A stretch of DNA of 64,000 bases from Rhodobacteraceae bacterium KLH11. Lineage in GTDB: Bacteria; Pseudomonadota; Alphaproteobacteria; Rhodobacterales; Rhodobacteraceae. Both the position numbers and the translations under genes were made by a program. The DNA is taken from positions 48,263 through 112,262 of the forward strand of contig DS999532.1 of NCBI GenBank assembly GCA_000158135.1, in the 5' to 3' direction. The notes under the pieces are model-generated. The model searched no databases. It was not told the origin of the DNA and worked only from the letters and a program-made list of their open reading frames with translations. How positions within the stretch are numbered: the first letter of the stretch is position 1; the number at the start of each line of letters is the position of its first letter. This document shows positions 44,540 through 53,783 of the stretch, one piece after another.

Positions 44540-45295
44540 CCCGATACGGTGACGACGGAAGAGCTTCGCGTCTACCAGCTTCACATGACGGATGCCGGGG
44601 TGACGCCTTCGGTCTACACCGCGCGCATTACCGCCCTGCGCTTCTTTTTCTCGATGACCTGCGGGCGCGAAGAGATGAAGCGATACATGCAGTTCCGCAC
44701 GCAGCCGCGCAAACTGCCCGCGGTGCTCAGCGCCGAGGAAGTTTCCGAGCTTCTGGCGGTGGCACCCGGGCCCGGGCTCAAGTACCGCGCCGCGCTCAGC
44801 ATTTCCTACGGTGCAGGTTTGCGCGCTTCTGAGGTTTGCAATCTCACCGCCGGCGATATTGATAGCGACCGGGTGCTCATCCATGTCGTGCAGGGCAAGG
44901 GGCGGAAGGATCGCAAGGTCATGCTGTCGCCCGATCTGCTCGATCTTCTGCGGGACTACTGGTGCGAGGCCCGGCCCGAGGGATGGCTGTTTCCAGGTAA
45001 GCCGAAGATCAACCCGATCTCGCCACGTCAGCTAAACCGCGCCTTCACCTCGGCCAAACGCATGGCCGGGATCAACAAGCCCGCGACGCTGCATACCCTG
45101 CGGCACAGCTTCGCCACGCATCTTTTAGAAGCGGGGACGGATGTACGGGTCATCCAGGTGCTGTTGGGCCATGCCAAACTGACGACCACCGCCCAGTACA
45201 CCAAAGTCGCCACCAAGATGATCCGGGACACAGCCAGCCCGTTTGAGGCGCTCAAACAGTTGAACCTGCAAACCCGCAAGAAGCGACCAGGATAA
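44540..45295 (+). pseudogene. IS91-associated tyrosine recombinase, 5' truncated (copy 2)
   Basis: The frame reads PDTVTTEELRVYQLHMTDAG through RFFFSMTCGREEMKRYMQF, SISYGAGLRASEVCNLTAGD, HTLRHSFATHLLEAGTDVRV and YTKVATKM. It is nearly identical to 39052-39571 over the shared part. It lacks the first 25-30 residues, replaced by the IS3 end; translation could start inside the IS end at 44510. The stop GGATAA matches copy 1, but no transposase follows. Confidence 0.85.
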
Positions 45296-45301
45296 TCCGC
45301 C

Positions 45302-45709
45302 TTTAAATCCACGTCCGATAATGGTGCAAAGAAGAATGTATCACTGAGCAGTGTAGTGATAGTGGAAAGCGTCAAAGAAGCACGCTCGCGCGATGTGCTG
45401 CACAGTGTGCGCCCTTTCACGGCCTTCACCGAAACGGGTGTCACCTGGCCTGATGGCTCGGAAAGCGAATTGGATGCCGTCATCTGGTGTACAGATTTCA
45501 AAGCCAATCTAACGCACCTCAAACCATTGGGACTTACGGTTGAGGGGCGCATCGTTACCAAAGGCACTCGTGCAACGGTCCTGTCGCGCCTCTGGCTTGT
45601 TGGGTATGGGAGATGGACCGGATTTGCTTCGGCGACAATCTTTGGAGTCCAGAAATCTGCAAGGGCCACTGCGCAGGAAATCCAACACTCCTTGGGAGGC
45701 ATTGATTGA
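45302..45709 (+). pseudogene. Flavin-dependent monooxygenase (ArsO-like), C-terminal fragment
   Basis: The frame reads VKEARSRDVLHSVRPFTAFT, WPDGSESELDAVIWCTDFKA and LWLVGYGRWTGFASATIFGV, the end of an FAD/NAD(P)-binding oxidoreductase of the ArsO/flavin monooxygenase type. It is open from the junction with the integrase copy and ends at its own stop. The N-terminal two thirds is missing. Confidence 0.75.
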
Positions 45710-45712
45710 TAG

Positions 45713-46185
45713 TTGACAGCTGATGTGGGTAATCGCTGACCTGCCCAGCGGTCACGAACAGTCCAACGGGCGTCCCTGGCTATCACAGACAGCATGCAGC
45801 TTGGTATTCATGCCGCCCTTGGTTCGGCCGATCAGACGTCCGTGTCCCCTTTTTTCACCCCCAGACTGGAGGCTGTGCGGTGGGCCTTGAGATAAGTGGC
45901 ATCAATCATCACCGTCTTTTCTTCGCCGTGATCCGCGGCCAACCCGGCCATCGTGCGGGCGAAAATCCCTTTGTCGCTCCACCGTTTCCAGCGGTTGTAC
46001 AAGGTCTTGTGCGGGCCGTATTCCCTAGGCGCATCACGCCCGCGCAAGCCATTGCGATTGATAAAGATAATCCCGCTTAGAACCCGCCGGTCATCGACTC
46101 GGGGCTTGCCATGAGACTTGGGAAAGAAAGGTTCCAGACGCGCCATCTGGGCATCCGTCAGCCAGAAAAGGTCAGACATGTTCAC
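45713..46185 (-). pseudogene. IS5-family transposase, truncated
   Basis: OrfA (SDLFWLTDAQMARLEPFFPK, GIIFINRNGLRGRDAPREYG, RWKRWSDKGIFARTMAGLA, VMIDATYLKAHRTASSLG) is present to 45835. OrfB starts in the next frame (GRLIGRTKGGMNTKLHAVCD, then VTAGQVSDY) and is cut at about 45720 next to the monooxygenase fragment. The two-frame layout is that of IS427-type IS5 elements. Confidence 0.85.
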
Positions 46186-46372
46186 CGCTCGTTATTGCGA
46201 AGCGAGAAACAGTTGCGATATACACACGAATAAGACTTGTCGGAAACCGTATATCTTGTGCCTCAATATCACCACCAACCAATCGATATCCACCGTACGA
46301 ATGACAGTTTACTAAATTTTAAGGAATCAGCGACACTTTAGAATGCGTTTATAAATTTAGAGTTATGGGGCT

Positions 46373-46558
46373 GTGACGATGGATATGAACTTTGTGCAAA
46401 GAGCGAATGAGATTGAACAGCGGTTGGAAGCCGAAGGGATGTATCTGACCGCGGAGGCCATGCGGAAAGTAGTAGAGGCCTATATCAGAAGCGAAACCAA
46501 TGAGCTTTATCAGATGTGCAAACCAAAAGTCTCAAAACAATATCAGTGGTTAACCTGA
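46373..46558 (+). CDS. Small hypothetical protein
   Basis: The 61-residue helical, charged protein (NEIEQRLEAEGMYLTAEAMR, KVVEAYIRSETNELYQ) shows no known family. The frame starts at GTG 46373 with ATG at 46379 as an alternative. A second small frame follows on the same strand. Confidence 0.4.
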   Translation: MTMDMNFVQRANEIEQRLEAEGMYLTAEAMRKVVEAYIRSETNELYQMCKPKVSKQYQWLT

Positions 46559-46610
46559 CGTTAACCATACAGCCCTGAGTATACTTAAAACAATATATAC
46601 GAGGGGTTTC

Positions 46611-46859
46611 ATGAGTAGTAGTCATTGGTTTATTCAGGCTTTGTCAGAACTTGTTTATGAAGCCAAAAAGGAAAAGTCTCGAAATGTTCTGCTGGGTTTG
46701 GGACAAGCACTGGAAGTCTTTTGTGTGGAAGCGGGCTTCAGTGCTGAAGAGATACATAGCATGCGAGAACTTGTCTCGATGGATACTCATCAACAGCCAA
46801 AGTTTCATTGCGAACTCGAGATAGTAAGTTCACGTCACCGTCAACAATTGGACGCCTAA
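46611..46859 (+). CDS. Small hypothetical protein
   Basis: The 82-residue product (FIQALSELVYEAKKEKSRNV, GQALEVFCVEAGFSAEEIHS) has a mostly helical look and no recognised family. A ribosome site GAGGGG lies upstream of ATG 46611. It may be an operon partner of the preceding small frame. Confidence 0.45.
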   Translation: MSSSHWFIQALSELVYEAKKEKSRNVLLGLGQALEVFCVEAGFSAEEIHSMRELVSMDTHQQPKFHCELEIVSSRHRQQLDA

Positions 46860-47178
46860 CGGGCTCATCACCTTCAACTCAAGCGTCGATATAATACCTA
46901 AACCTTGATACACTAAGAAGATAGTAAGCCGCTAGTTGCGAGTGCCAAACCAACGACTTTCAATAGAAACTGTCTGTAAGACAGTATTTACCAACCGTCG
47001 CGCTTGCCATGGGCTTATCCACTACAGTCGCTTTAACTCAAAGCGCTCCAGGCCCTTTTGTTGGTCCGAAAGCACGTGTTACAACAGGTGTCTTCTGGAG
47101 AAAATTAAACAATAATAACAAAGTCCAATTACTGCTCGCAGCTTGTTGCAAGACTTATCGAAAGAGGCAAGCTTGTGG
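46860..47178. other. Gene-free stretch with a palindrome
   Basis: No gene is seen. The only feature is the inverted repeat at 46969-46985. The IS66 relic begins at 47179. Confidence 0.55.
46969..46985. promoter_or_regulatory. 17-base palindrome, possible operator
   Basis: ACTGTCT and AGACAGT are perfect inverted arms separated by GTA. The size fits a dimeric regulator site, loosely like a lux box, but no gene start lies close downstream. Confidence 0.35.
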
Positions 47179-47405
47179 GTAAGCGGTGCGCTGCACCCAC
47201 ACTTTCGAGCTGACTTTTAATCTGCGATTCAGAGGCTTCTTTGATTTGTGGGGAGTTTCTCGATGGGAGCTACAAGCGAGTTTCTGGCAAGGGTGCCGCG
47301 TCGGGCGGATGGCAAGCGGAATTGGCCGCCTGAGTTGAAGGCTCGGGTCGTGGCGGAGACGTTGATTGAGGGTGAGACGGTCAATGTGGGTAAGCGGTGC
47401 GCTGA

Positions 47406-48923
47406 TCACACCTGCGCGGAGTGGTTCCACGGCAGCAGGTCGTTGATTTGGGACTGTTTGTGTCCTCGCGCGATGGCGGTCAGTGTTTGGGTGAGCCAGG
47501 CATGGGGATCGATCCCGTTCAATTTGCAGGTTTCGATCATCGAGGCGAGGATGGCCCAGTTTTGCGCTCCGACGTCATGGCCAGCGAAGAGTGCGTTCTT
47601 GCGGTTCAGAGCGATTGGGCGGATTGTCCGCTCGACACTGTTGGAATCCAGTTCCACGCGACCATCATCGAGGAACATGGTCAGGCCTTCCCAGTGCTTA
47701 GCAATGTAGCTCAGGGCTTCGCCGATGGGTGATTTGGCGGAGACGCGGGAGCGCGTTTCCCGGAGCCAAAATTCCATCTGATCAATGGTTGGTTTTGAGC
47801 GTTCCTGCCGCACTGCGTTCCGGGTGGCCGGGCTTTGGCCTCTGATTTCCTTTTCGATGCGGTAGAGCGCCTGGATTTGCGCGATACCTTCATCCGCAAT
47901 CGGAGTGGCTTTGCCAGCTTTTGCCACATCAAAGAGCTTACGACGGGCGTGTGCCCAGCAGTGCGCCAACCGGATCGAGCCCTCCTGCCGTTTGAGCAGG
48001 CGGTTGTATCCGGCATAGCCATCAACTTGCAGTGTGCCGTTGAACCCTTCAAGAATTTGCTTTGCGTATTCACCGGCGCGGCCGGGTGCATATGTGAAGG
48101 CCACACCAGGCGGGTCGTCCCCACTCCAGGGCCGATCATCGCGGGCGAGCGCCCAGAAGTAGCCTGTTTTGGTTTTCTTGCGACCGGGATCAAGGACCGG
48201 AGCCACGGTCTCATCCATGAATAGCTTGGTTGACCGCTTCAGATCGGCCATCAGCGCGTCATAAACAGGACGCAACTCAAATGCTGCTCTGCCAACCCAG
48301 GCGGCCAGTGTCGAGCGATCCAGAACAATGCCTTGCCGGGCGTAGATCTGAGCTTGGCGATATAGCGGCGTGTGATCCGCGTATTTTGAGACGATCACAT
48401 GGGCGATGGCTGCCTCGGTTGGCATCCCGCCTGGGATCAGATGCGCCGGGGCCGGAGCCTGGACGATGCCTTCTTCGCAGGACCGGCAGGCATATTTCGG
48501 GCGGCGGGTGACGATCACCCGGAACTGGGCCGGAACGATATCAAGCCGTTCACTGATATCCTCACCAATGACATGCCGTTCAGAGCCACAGCCGCAGATG
48601 GTGCTGTCCGGCTCGATCACCTCTTCGATGCGCGGCAGATGTTTCGGCAACGACCCCCGGTTGCTCTGGCGCGGCGCGGAAGTCCGTGTTGGCGTGACAA
48701 GCGGATTGGTTTCGCCCTCGGCCTCAATCTGGGCAATCCCGGTTTCGATATCTTCCAATGCCAACTCGAACTGGTCTGGATCAACCTTTTCGGATTTACG
48801 ACCAAAGAGTGCCTTCCTCAGCGCCGCGACCAGTGTTTCCAGACGCGCATTCTGCTCGCCCTGGGCCACAATCATGGCTTTGAGCGCATCAATGTCATCG
48901 GGAAGATCAGCGGCCGCAATCAT
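47406..48923 (-). CDS. tnpC: IS66 TnpC transposase
   Basis: The 505-residue protein has an N-terminal coiled coil (QGEQNARLETLVAALRKALF), the zinc segment (STICGCGSERHVIGEDISE, YACRSCEEG), and a DDE-type core (LFMDETVAPVLDPGRKKTKT, LQVDGYAGYNRLLKRQEG, CWAHARRKLFDVAKAG, DGRVELDSNSVERTIRPIA). Intact and full length. Confidence 0.95.
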   Translation of the reverse strand: MIAAADLPDDIDALKAMIVAQGEQNARLETLVAALRKALFGRKSEKVDPDQFELALEDIETGIAQIEAEGETNPLVTPTRTSAPRQSNRGSLPKHLPRIEEVIEPDSTICGCGSERHVIGEDISERLDIVPAQFRVIVTRRPKYACRSCEEGIVQAPAPAHLIPGGMPTEAAIAHVIVSKYADHTPLYRQAQIYARQGIVLDRSTLAAWVGRAAFELRPVYDALMADLKRSTKLFMDETVAPVLDPGRKKTKTGYFWALARDDRPWSGDDPPGVAFTYAPGRAGEYAKQILEGFNGTLQVDGYAGYNRLLKRQEGSIRLAHCWAHARRKLFDVAKAGKATPIADEGIAQIQALYRIEKEIRGQSPATRNAVRQERSKPTIDQMEFWLRETRSRVSAKSPIGEALSYIAKHWEGLTMFLDDGRVELDSNSVERTIRPIALNRKNALFAGHDVGAQNWAILASMIETCKLNGIDPHAWLTQTLTAIARGHKQSQINDLLPWNHSAQV

Positions 48924-48977
48924 GGTCGTGATCTACCAAAACGGACACTTGGCTGCCTGCCCAAACGGGTGCGCGAG

Positions 48978-49331
48978 TCACTCTGCCGCAGTTGGTGGAC
49001 GCGCTGACAGTGCCTTCACTTTCCGCCAGTCCAACCCGGCAAACAGCGCCTCGAACTGGGCATGATTGAGCGACATCAGGCCATCTCGGATCGCAGGCCA
49101 AGTGAATGTTGTCTCTTCCAGCCGCTTATACGTCATCACCAGCCCGGTGCCGTCCCAATAGAGCAGCTTCAACCGGTCGGCGCGCTTCGAGCGAAAGACA
49201 AACACGGTTCCGGTGAACGGCTCCTTACGCAGTTCATTTTGCACCAGCGCTGCCAGCCCGTCATGACCCTTTCGGAAGTCCACCGGCTTCGTCGCCACCA
49301 CGATCCGCACCCGGTTCGACGGAAAGATCAT
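48978..49331 (-). CDS. tnpB: IS66 TnpB accessory protein
   Basis: The 117-residue IS66 Orf2 protein has [40 protein letters not shown] and [13 protein letters not shown], all hallmark segments. It overlaps the tnpA stop by four bases. Confidence 0.95.
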   Translation of the reverse strand: MIFPSNRVRIVVATKPVDFRKGHDGLAALVQNELRKEPFTGTVFVFRSKRADRLKLLYWDGTGLVMTYKRLEETTFTWPAIRDGLMSLNHAQFEALFAGLDWRKVKALSARPPTAAE

Positions 49332-49729
49332 GAGACCCCATTCAGAGCGTGGACGATCTCGGAAATCCGTTTGGGCGACGTGGCTGCGCCGAGTCGAATA
49401 GCCACGTCACCGTGGACAATCTCAAGCCAGTCAACGGGTTCTGATGGTGCCGTCGGAGCCTCAGGTTCAATCACAACCGGCGCAAATTCTGCGCCGGCCA
49501 GTTCCGGAACAACCAATTTACCTTCTCGCGCAAGGCGACGCCATTCAGACAGATGGTTCGGCCGCATTCCAACTCGCCGCGCGACTTCGTTTACGGTCAC
49601 CCCTGGAACCAGCGTTTCCGCAACAAGCTGGCCTTTGAGCGCTTCCGACCAGCGCCGCTTACCATCCCGCCCGATCAAAACCTCATGGCCCGCAACGGAC
49701 TCCAAATGTAGCTCCCGATGGACTCCCAT
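49328..49729 (-). CDS. tnpA: IS66 TnpA accessory protein
   Basis: The 133-residue protein has a helix-turn-helix ([40 protein letters not shown]) and [20 protein letters not shown]. The start at 49729 follows AGGAGG by six bases; a start at 49753 lacks this. Confidence 0.92.
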   Translation of the reverse strand: MGVHRELHLESVAGHEVLIGRDGKRRWSEALKGQLVAETLVPGVTVNEVARRVGMRPNHLSEWRRLAREGKLVVPELAGAEFAPVVIEPEAPTAPSEPVDWLEIVHGDVAIRLGAATSPKRISEIVHALNGVS

Positions 49730-50077
49730 AATAACCTCCTGACAATTCTTCACTCCGCAGCGGAATCGCAGATCAGGCAGACTTCAGGAAGGTGGGGTTG
49801 GGACACCGCTTACCAATGTGGTTGCCAAGCGATACGAGCTGATCCCCAGTACTGTTTCTGACTGGCGACGGATGGCACGGCAGGGCAAGCTGGTTTTGCC
49901 TAATCTGGATGGCATGGATTTTGTATCGGTCGAGATTGAGGCGCCTGTGCCCGTGGCCCAGCCTCTGGCGGCGACATCCTCGGGCATGGTTGATGTGATC
50001 AAGGGCAACGTCACCGTTCGTCTTGATGCGGCGACGCCCGCGACACGGATCGCCGAGATCGTACAGGCCATGGCCCC

Positions 50078-50191
50078 GTGATCACGCCATCCCACAAGGT
50101 GCGGATTTTTGTCGCCAGTGATCCGGTGGACTTCCGCAAAGGGCATGACGGGCTGGCTGCTTTGGTGCAAAGCCAGTTGCGCCAGAACAGT
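50078..50191 (+). pseudogene. IS66 TnpB 5' fragment
   Basis: The frame [37 protein letters not shown] is the start of TnpB of the host IS66; matching ends at 50191 and unrelated sequence follows. Confidence 0.82.
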
Positions 50192-50343
50192 TTTTTCAAT
50201 CAAAGTCATACATGCAACAAGGACCTGGATTGCGCATGCGACGGATCAGAAAATCATACCTGAATTATCAAATCCGTTCCTCTACTTGTCTGGCTTCAAC
50301 AAGCGACGGACAGAATTGGGGGCTTTAGAAAAGAGCCGTGAGC

Positions 50344-52506
50344 CTAAATCTCCTCAACATTTCCAAGCAAAAAGGAAGTCAAGCTTAGCTCAAACATATC
50401 GTCTTCGACCTGAACTGAAATATCCGTTTCATAATCTACGCTATCTTTGGTGATGAATGACAAATCTTCGTCTGCATCTATGAAGACCCATTCATGTTCC
50501 TTATTGTCGGGTGTTGCCATTGCTAGATGTAATATAGCGAGTGCATCATATGCACTCACGACGCCGTCTCTATCAAAATCAGCCGCGAGATAGTTTTCTG
50601 GCTTGGCTGTACCCCACGTTGGATCCAGACCAATAGAGAGGCGTAGTGTCTCTAAGGCATCTTGGACATCAACCTGCCCGCTATCCGTCTTATAAGACAT
50701 TGAGAGCTCGAGCTGAATGCTTGCATCACTATCGCCAAGCGCCAAATCGAATTGTCCATTTCTATCAGCTTGAACAGCGTAACATTCCCCGTCCTCAGGT
50801 GTAACGTGTATCTCCGCATAATTGAGCCCAGGGTTCTCTGAATTCGGAGAAACCATGATGTCTCCCAATATCCCAGGAACACCAACGCCAACATTCGCAA
50901 GAGGCTGAAGCGTTATTTCAACCACCTCATAAGGATCAAACTCCAATTGGACATCGGAAGGGTCTTCAAAATAAAATTGATCAATGTCCATAGCTACATC
51001 TACCTCGGTGGCAAAGTAGTAGTCGTCGAGACTTGTAGCGGTTTCTGGTGTCTTACCCGGCTTCAACAAGATGGTTGATGGATCAGGAACATATGTTCGA
51101 TAGCTTTCCTCCCCATGTCGGCCGATATGGTATCTCTCATAAACTCCAAGCTCTAGAACGTTGATAAACTTCGCCTCTATTGCGTCTTTTTCAGCTTTAT
51201 CAATGATTCGAAGCGCATTCCGAGAGCCAGTGACGAATCTACCACTTTCTTCAAAAGCGGCACGATCACTCAAACCATCAGAGGAACCATCTAATATCCC
51301 CATTTTTCTAACAGATATATGAGGAGTGTAGTCAACTAGATTAGTTAGGTCTAAATCAACAGTAACACCAAAGTCATTGGTGCGGCTTGAAGCATACAAA
51401 ACTGTTTTTTCTGCTCCGGTGTAAGTATTAAATTCAATAGGTCGGTTCTTTTTCGGAATTCCGTATAAATCTACCAACGATAGGCCTTCGCCATTTTCAT
51501 CAAATAGACTTTCACCCATCCACATGAAAACTTGACCTGGCGGAGTTGGGTAAATCGGATTTTCTTCTAAAGTACCACCTGCCAGCGAGTTGTAATTTTT
51601 GTTTCGTATAGACCAAACATCGGCGGCATCAACTCCTACCTCCAACATGTTCTCGAACTGTTTCAGGATAACCGAAGCAGCTTTAAGACCTTGTTGATCC
51701 ATACGTTTGTTTTGGACATTCCACTCGGTAATATGATAGTCTAAATCTCTATCAAAGTACAAATCCCACATATCGGTCCTGGGTCCAATTTGGCGGAGTT
51801 CGTAATATCCATCAGAGAACGTGTTATCGTCGCCGTGGTTTTTGTAATAGTAGTAGTGAGAAACAATTCCGTCGATAGCTTCGCTGGCCACCGTTGCTTG
51901 TAAACCGTCGGACAGGTCTTTGTTGGCATCAAAGTGCCGAATAATATCCAAGTTCTTTTGATCCATGGTGAAGGGATTCACGTACCAGGGAGGGGCGGTT
52001 TGCACCAGAAAACTAGGATCTACTTCTTCGACTGCACGAGAACTATTTAGTTCATCTACAGCATGTTTAAGGTAAGTCACAGCCTTAGATGAATCATTCC
52101 CGTACTCCGCGGCGCTCTGAAAAGACCAATACTCATTGCTTATTTCAAACGATCTCAAAAGATAGCCATTTTCTCCCAATTTGTCATAAACAGCGTTTAC
52201 AAATTCTTGCATTTGGGATTGCGTCGCGAGAAGCTCTCCCACGGGAACACTAAGTGTAAAGGAAGTACCTCTCTCCGCTACCCAACTTAAAAACTCTTGC
52301 AGCCTTGCATTTAGCTCCCCATTCTCCATGTGAGTTATGTTCTCCAGCTGAGCAGCGCCTGCAGGATAGCGCAGATGCGTAACACCTAACATGTCGAAAG
52401 CATCACCTATACCGTACTGCATCCCACGAAAATTCGCACCGAAATGCGCTTCGTTTACCGCACCTGATACTTCACCAGGTTTCAATTTGTATGTGTACGA
52501 AGGCAT
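50344..52506 (-). CDS. Putative secreted glycoside hydrolase with dockerin-like C-terminal tail
   Basis: The 720-residue protein has a TIM-barrel-like N-terminal half: acid/base candidate in FEISNEYWSFQ and nucleophile candidate in HITEWNVQNKRMD, with LRYPAGAAQLENI at the start, as in clan A glycosidases (GH39/GH44-like). The tail has two calcium-loop helices (DVQDALETLRLSIGLDP, AADFDRDGVVSAYDALAILH) like a dockerin, followed by EWVFIDADEDLSF and SLTSFLLGNVEEI, a pattern I associate with type I-exported surface proteins of roseobacters. It lacks a Sec signal. Target glycan unknown. It is AT-rich relative to the core. Confidence 0.65.
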   Translation of the reverse strand: MPSYTYKLKPGEVSGAVNEAHFGANFRGMQYGIGDAFDMLGVTHLRYPAGAAQLENITHMENGELNARLQEFLSWVAERGTSFTLSVPVGELLATQSQMQEFVNAVYDKLGENGYLLRSFEISNEYWSFQSAAEYGNDSSKAVTYLKHAVDELNSSRAVEEVDPSFLVQTAPPWYVNPFTMDQKNLDIIRHFDANKDLSDGLQATVASEAIDGIVSHYYYYKNHGDDNTFSDGYYELRQIGPRTDMWDLYFDRDLDYHITEWNVQNKRMDQQGLKAASVILKQFENMLEVGVDAADVWSIRNKNYNSLAGGTLEENPIYPTPPGQVFMWMGESLFDENGEGLSLVDLYGIPKKNRPIEFNTYTGAEKTVLYASSRTNDFGVTVDLDLTNLVDYTPHISVRKMGILDGSSDGLSDRAAFEESGRFVTGSRNALRIIDKAEKDAIEAKFINVLELGVYERYHIGRHGEESYRTYVPDPSTILLKPGKTPETATSLDDYYFATEVDVAMDIDQFYFEDPSDVQLEFDPYEVVEITLQPLANVGVGVPGILGDIMVSPNSENPGLNYAEIHVTPEDGECYAVQADRNGQFDLALGDSDASIQLELSMSYKTDSGQVDVQDALETLRLSIGLDPTWGTAKPENYLAADFDRDGVVSAYDALAILHLAMATPDNKEHEWVFIDADEDLSFITKDSVDYETDISVQVEDDMFELSLTSFLLGNVEEI

Positions 52507-52927
52507 CGACCATTCACCCCCATGTTTCTAAACTCACTAAACTTGTGAAATATTCCCCATTTAGTCAAATATTTAGTCCGAAAGATTTTCCAGATAGTGG
52601 TGGATATTTTTAGGTGTTTTTTACCTTTTATAATAAAGAAATTTGTATATGTATGAGAATAAATCGTACTAGATCGCGATGATGAATTAAGGCCATGCCA
52701 GTAAATTAGTATGACGCAACTTGACGGAAGTATCTCTGTCGAAATGGATTTTATATTAAAAAAGAGAGACAAAGGTCGCACCTAGGTTTCCGCCTCATGC
52801 CTATTTAAACTCAATAAAGCCGCCTTGTTCTTGACCCTAATATAACCAGCGGTTTTTTCATGGGATGCGATTGATCTACTAGGAATCAAGAACCATAAGC
52901 TGCCGCAGTTTCACAGAACTTTGGAAT
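52507..52927. other. AT-rich gene-free stretch
   Basis: About 420 bases of AT-rich DNA between the glycosidase and luxI genes. No gene, repeat or terminator could be supported. Confidence 0.55.
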
Positions 52928-53572
52928 TCAAGCGGTTCTTTGAAACTTCGGATGATCTTGCCCATATCGCATCAACGAAATGTTGAGCCAAAGCCGGGAA
53001 AGTTCTCTTGATACTCCCGCTCGCTCAGCCACCCGATCGCAATCGTCAGAAGAGTAAGGCCAAAGACCAACTGAAATCCTGCTACGACCCGCTCCCTCAG
53101 ATCCAAGTACTTGTGGGGAAGAACCAATCATACGATATATTCGGATCATTCGCTCATCGAACACTCCTGCAATATGTGTCAATTTGTATTTTTCCATTAA
53201 TTCTCCACCACTTAGCATAATTGCACCTGCAGTATGTGGGCTAGCGTTCCGAGATAGGCAAAATCGGGTTACCTCCCAAATACGGGGGCTGCTAATGAGT
53301 TTCCCTCCCATCAGATGCCCGAAAACTTCATTGACCATTACCGGGCCGGTCGTTGGAAGAATACGCATCGATCCGCCGTGACTTCCATCTGATTCTTCCC
53401 AGATAACGTATAACGGGTTCAGTTGGTCATACTGGTCTCGCTCTTCCCCTTCTGCGTTAACGTGAACATCCCAACCTAGTCTGGTTTTAAACTGATCTGC
53501 TCGATCGCGAAACATTCCTTTAGCTAAACTTGGATACTTCATTAACTCATCTGCAAAAACATAACGGAGCAT
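52928..53572 (-). CDS. Acyl-homoserine lactone synthase (orphan LuxI)
   Basis: The 214-residue LuxI-family enzyme makes an N-acyl-homoserine lactone from acyl-ACP and S-adenosylmethionine. Conserved parts are GMFRDRADQFKTRLGWDVHV, ERDQYDQLNPLYVIW, GSMRILPTTGPVMVNEVF and IWEVTRFCL with the Glu-Arg pair. The start at 53572 has AAGAGG seven bases upstream; the frame extends to 53641. No luxR gene is adjacent. Signal chain length cannot be read off. Confidence 0.9.
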   Translation of the reverse strand: MLRYVFADELMKYPSLAKGMFRDRADQFKTRLGWDVHVNAEGEERDQYDQLNPLYVIWEESDGSHGGSMRILPTTGPVMVNEVFGHLMGGKLISSPRIWEVTRFCLSRNASPHTAGAIMLSGGELMEKYKLTHIAGVFDERMIRIYRMIGSSPQVLGSEGAGRSRISVGLWPYSSDDCDRVAERAGVSRELSRLWLNISLMRYGQDHPKFQRTA

Positions 53573-53783
53573 TTTTAACCTCTTGTTCACTGACGAAGCC
53601 AAGAGATGCTTGATTATGGTTAATTGTTTGTGAGCGCGCATATCGCGAATTAATTAGTATTTAATGATTCTTTTTATATGGTTAAATTCATTCTAGGCCG
53701 TGTTGGCAATAGGGATTCACATCGCGGAGGAAGCGCGATTCAAGCTGGTATCTCCAATGGAGACCAGCTTGGCATGAGACCTG

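Larger units (their letters stand above)
47400..49813 (-). mobile_element. Complete IS66-family element
   Basis: The 2414-base element has ends GTAAGCGGTG / CACCGCTTAC, the GTAA start usual for IS66, and lies between perfect 8-base direct repeats CAATGTGG (47392-47399 and 49814-49821). It carries tnpA, tnpB and tnpC in order on the minus strand, all open. It is likely recent. Confidence 0.93.
47263..50081 (+). pseudogene. IS66 TnpA split by another IS66
   Basis: The first exon-like piece reads FLARVPRRADGKRNWPPELK and RVVAETLIEGETVNV to 47399; the second reads VAKRYELIPSTVSDWRRMAR, QGKLVLPNLDG and IKGNVTVRLDAATPATRIAE from 49814 on. Joined after removing one copy of the 8-base repeat CAATGTGG, the frame is exact and gives a normal TnpA. 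Confidence 0.88.
47179..50191 (+). mobile_element. Truncated IS66-family element (host of the nested IS66)
   Basis: Its left end GTAAGCGGTGCGCTG is at 47179. Its first gene starts at 47263, is split by the nested element after 47399 and resumes at 49814; its second gene starts at 50078 and stops matching at about 50191, so the right part including TnpC is lost. Confidence 0.82.

Noticed and set aside
45028-45795. 255-codon minus-strand frame
   Set aside because: It runs antisense through the recombinase and monooxygenase fragments and has no coherent product.
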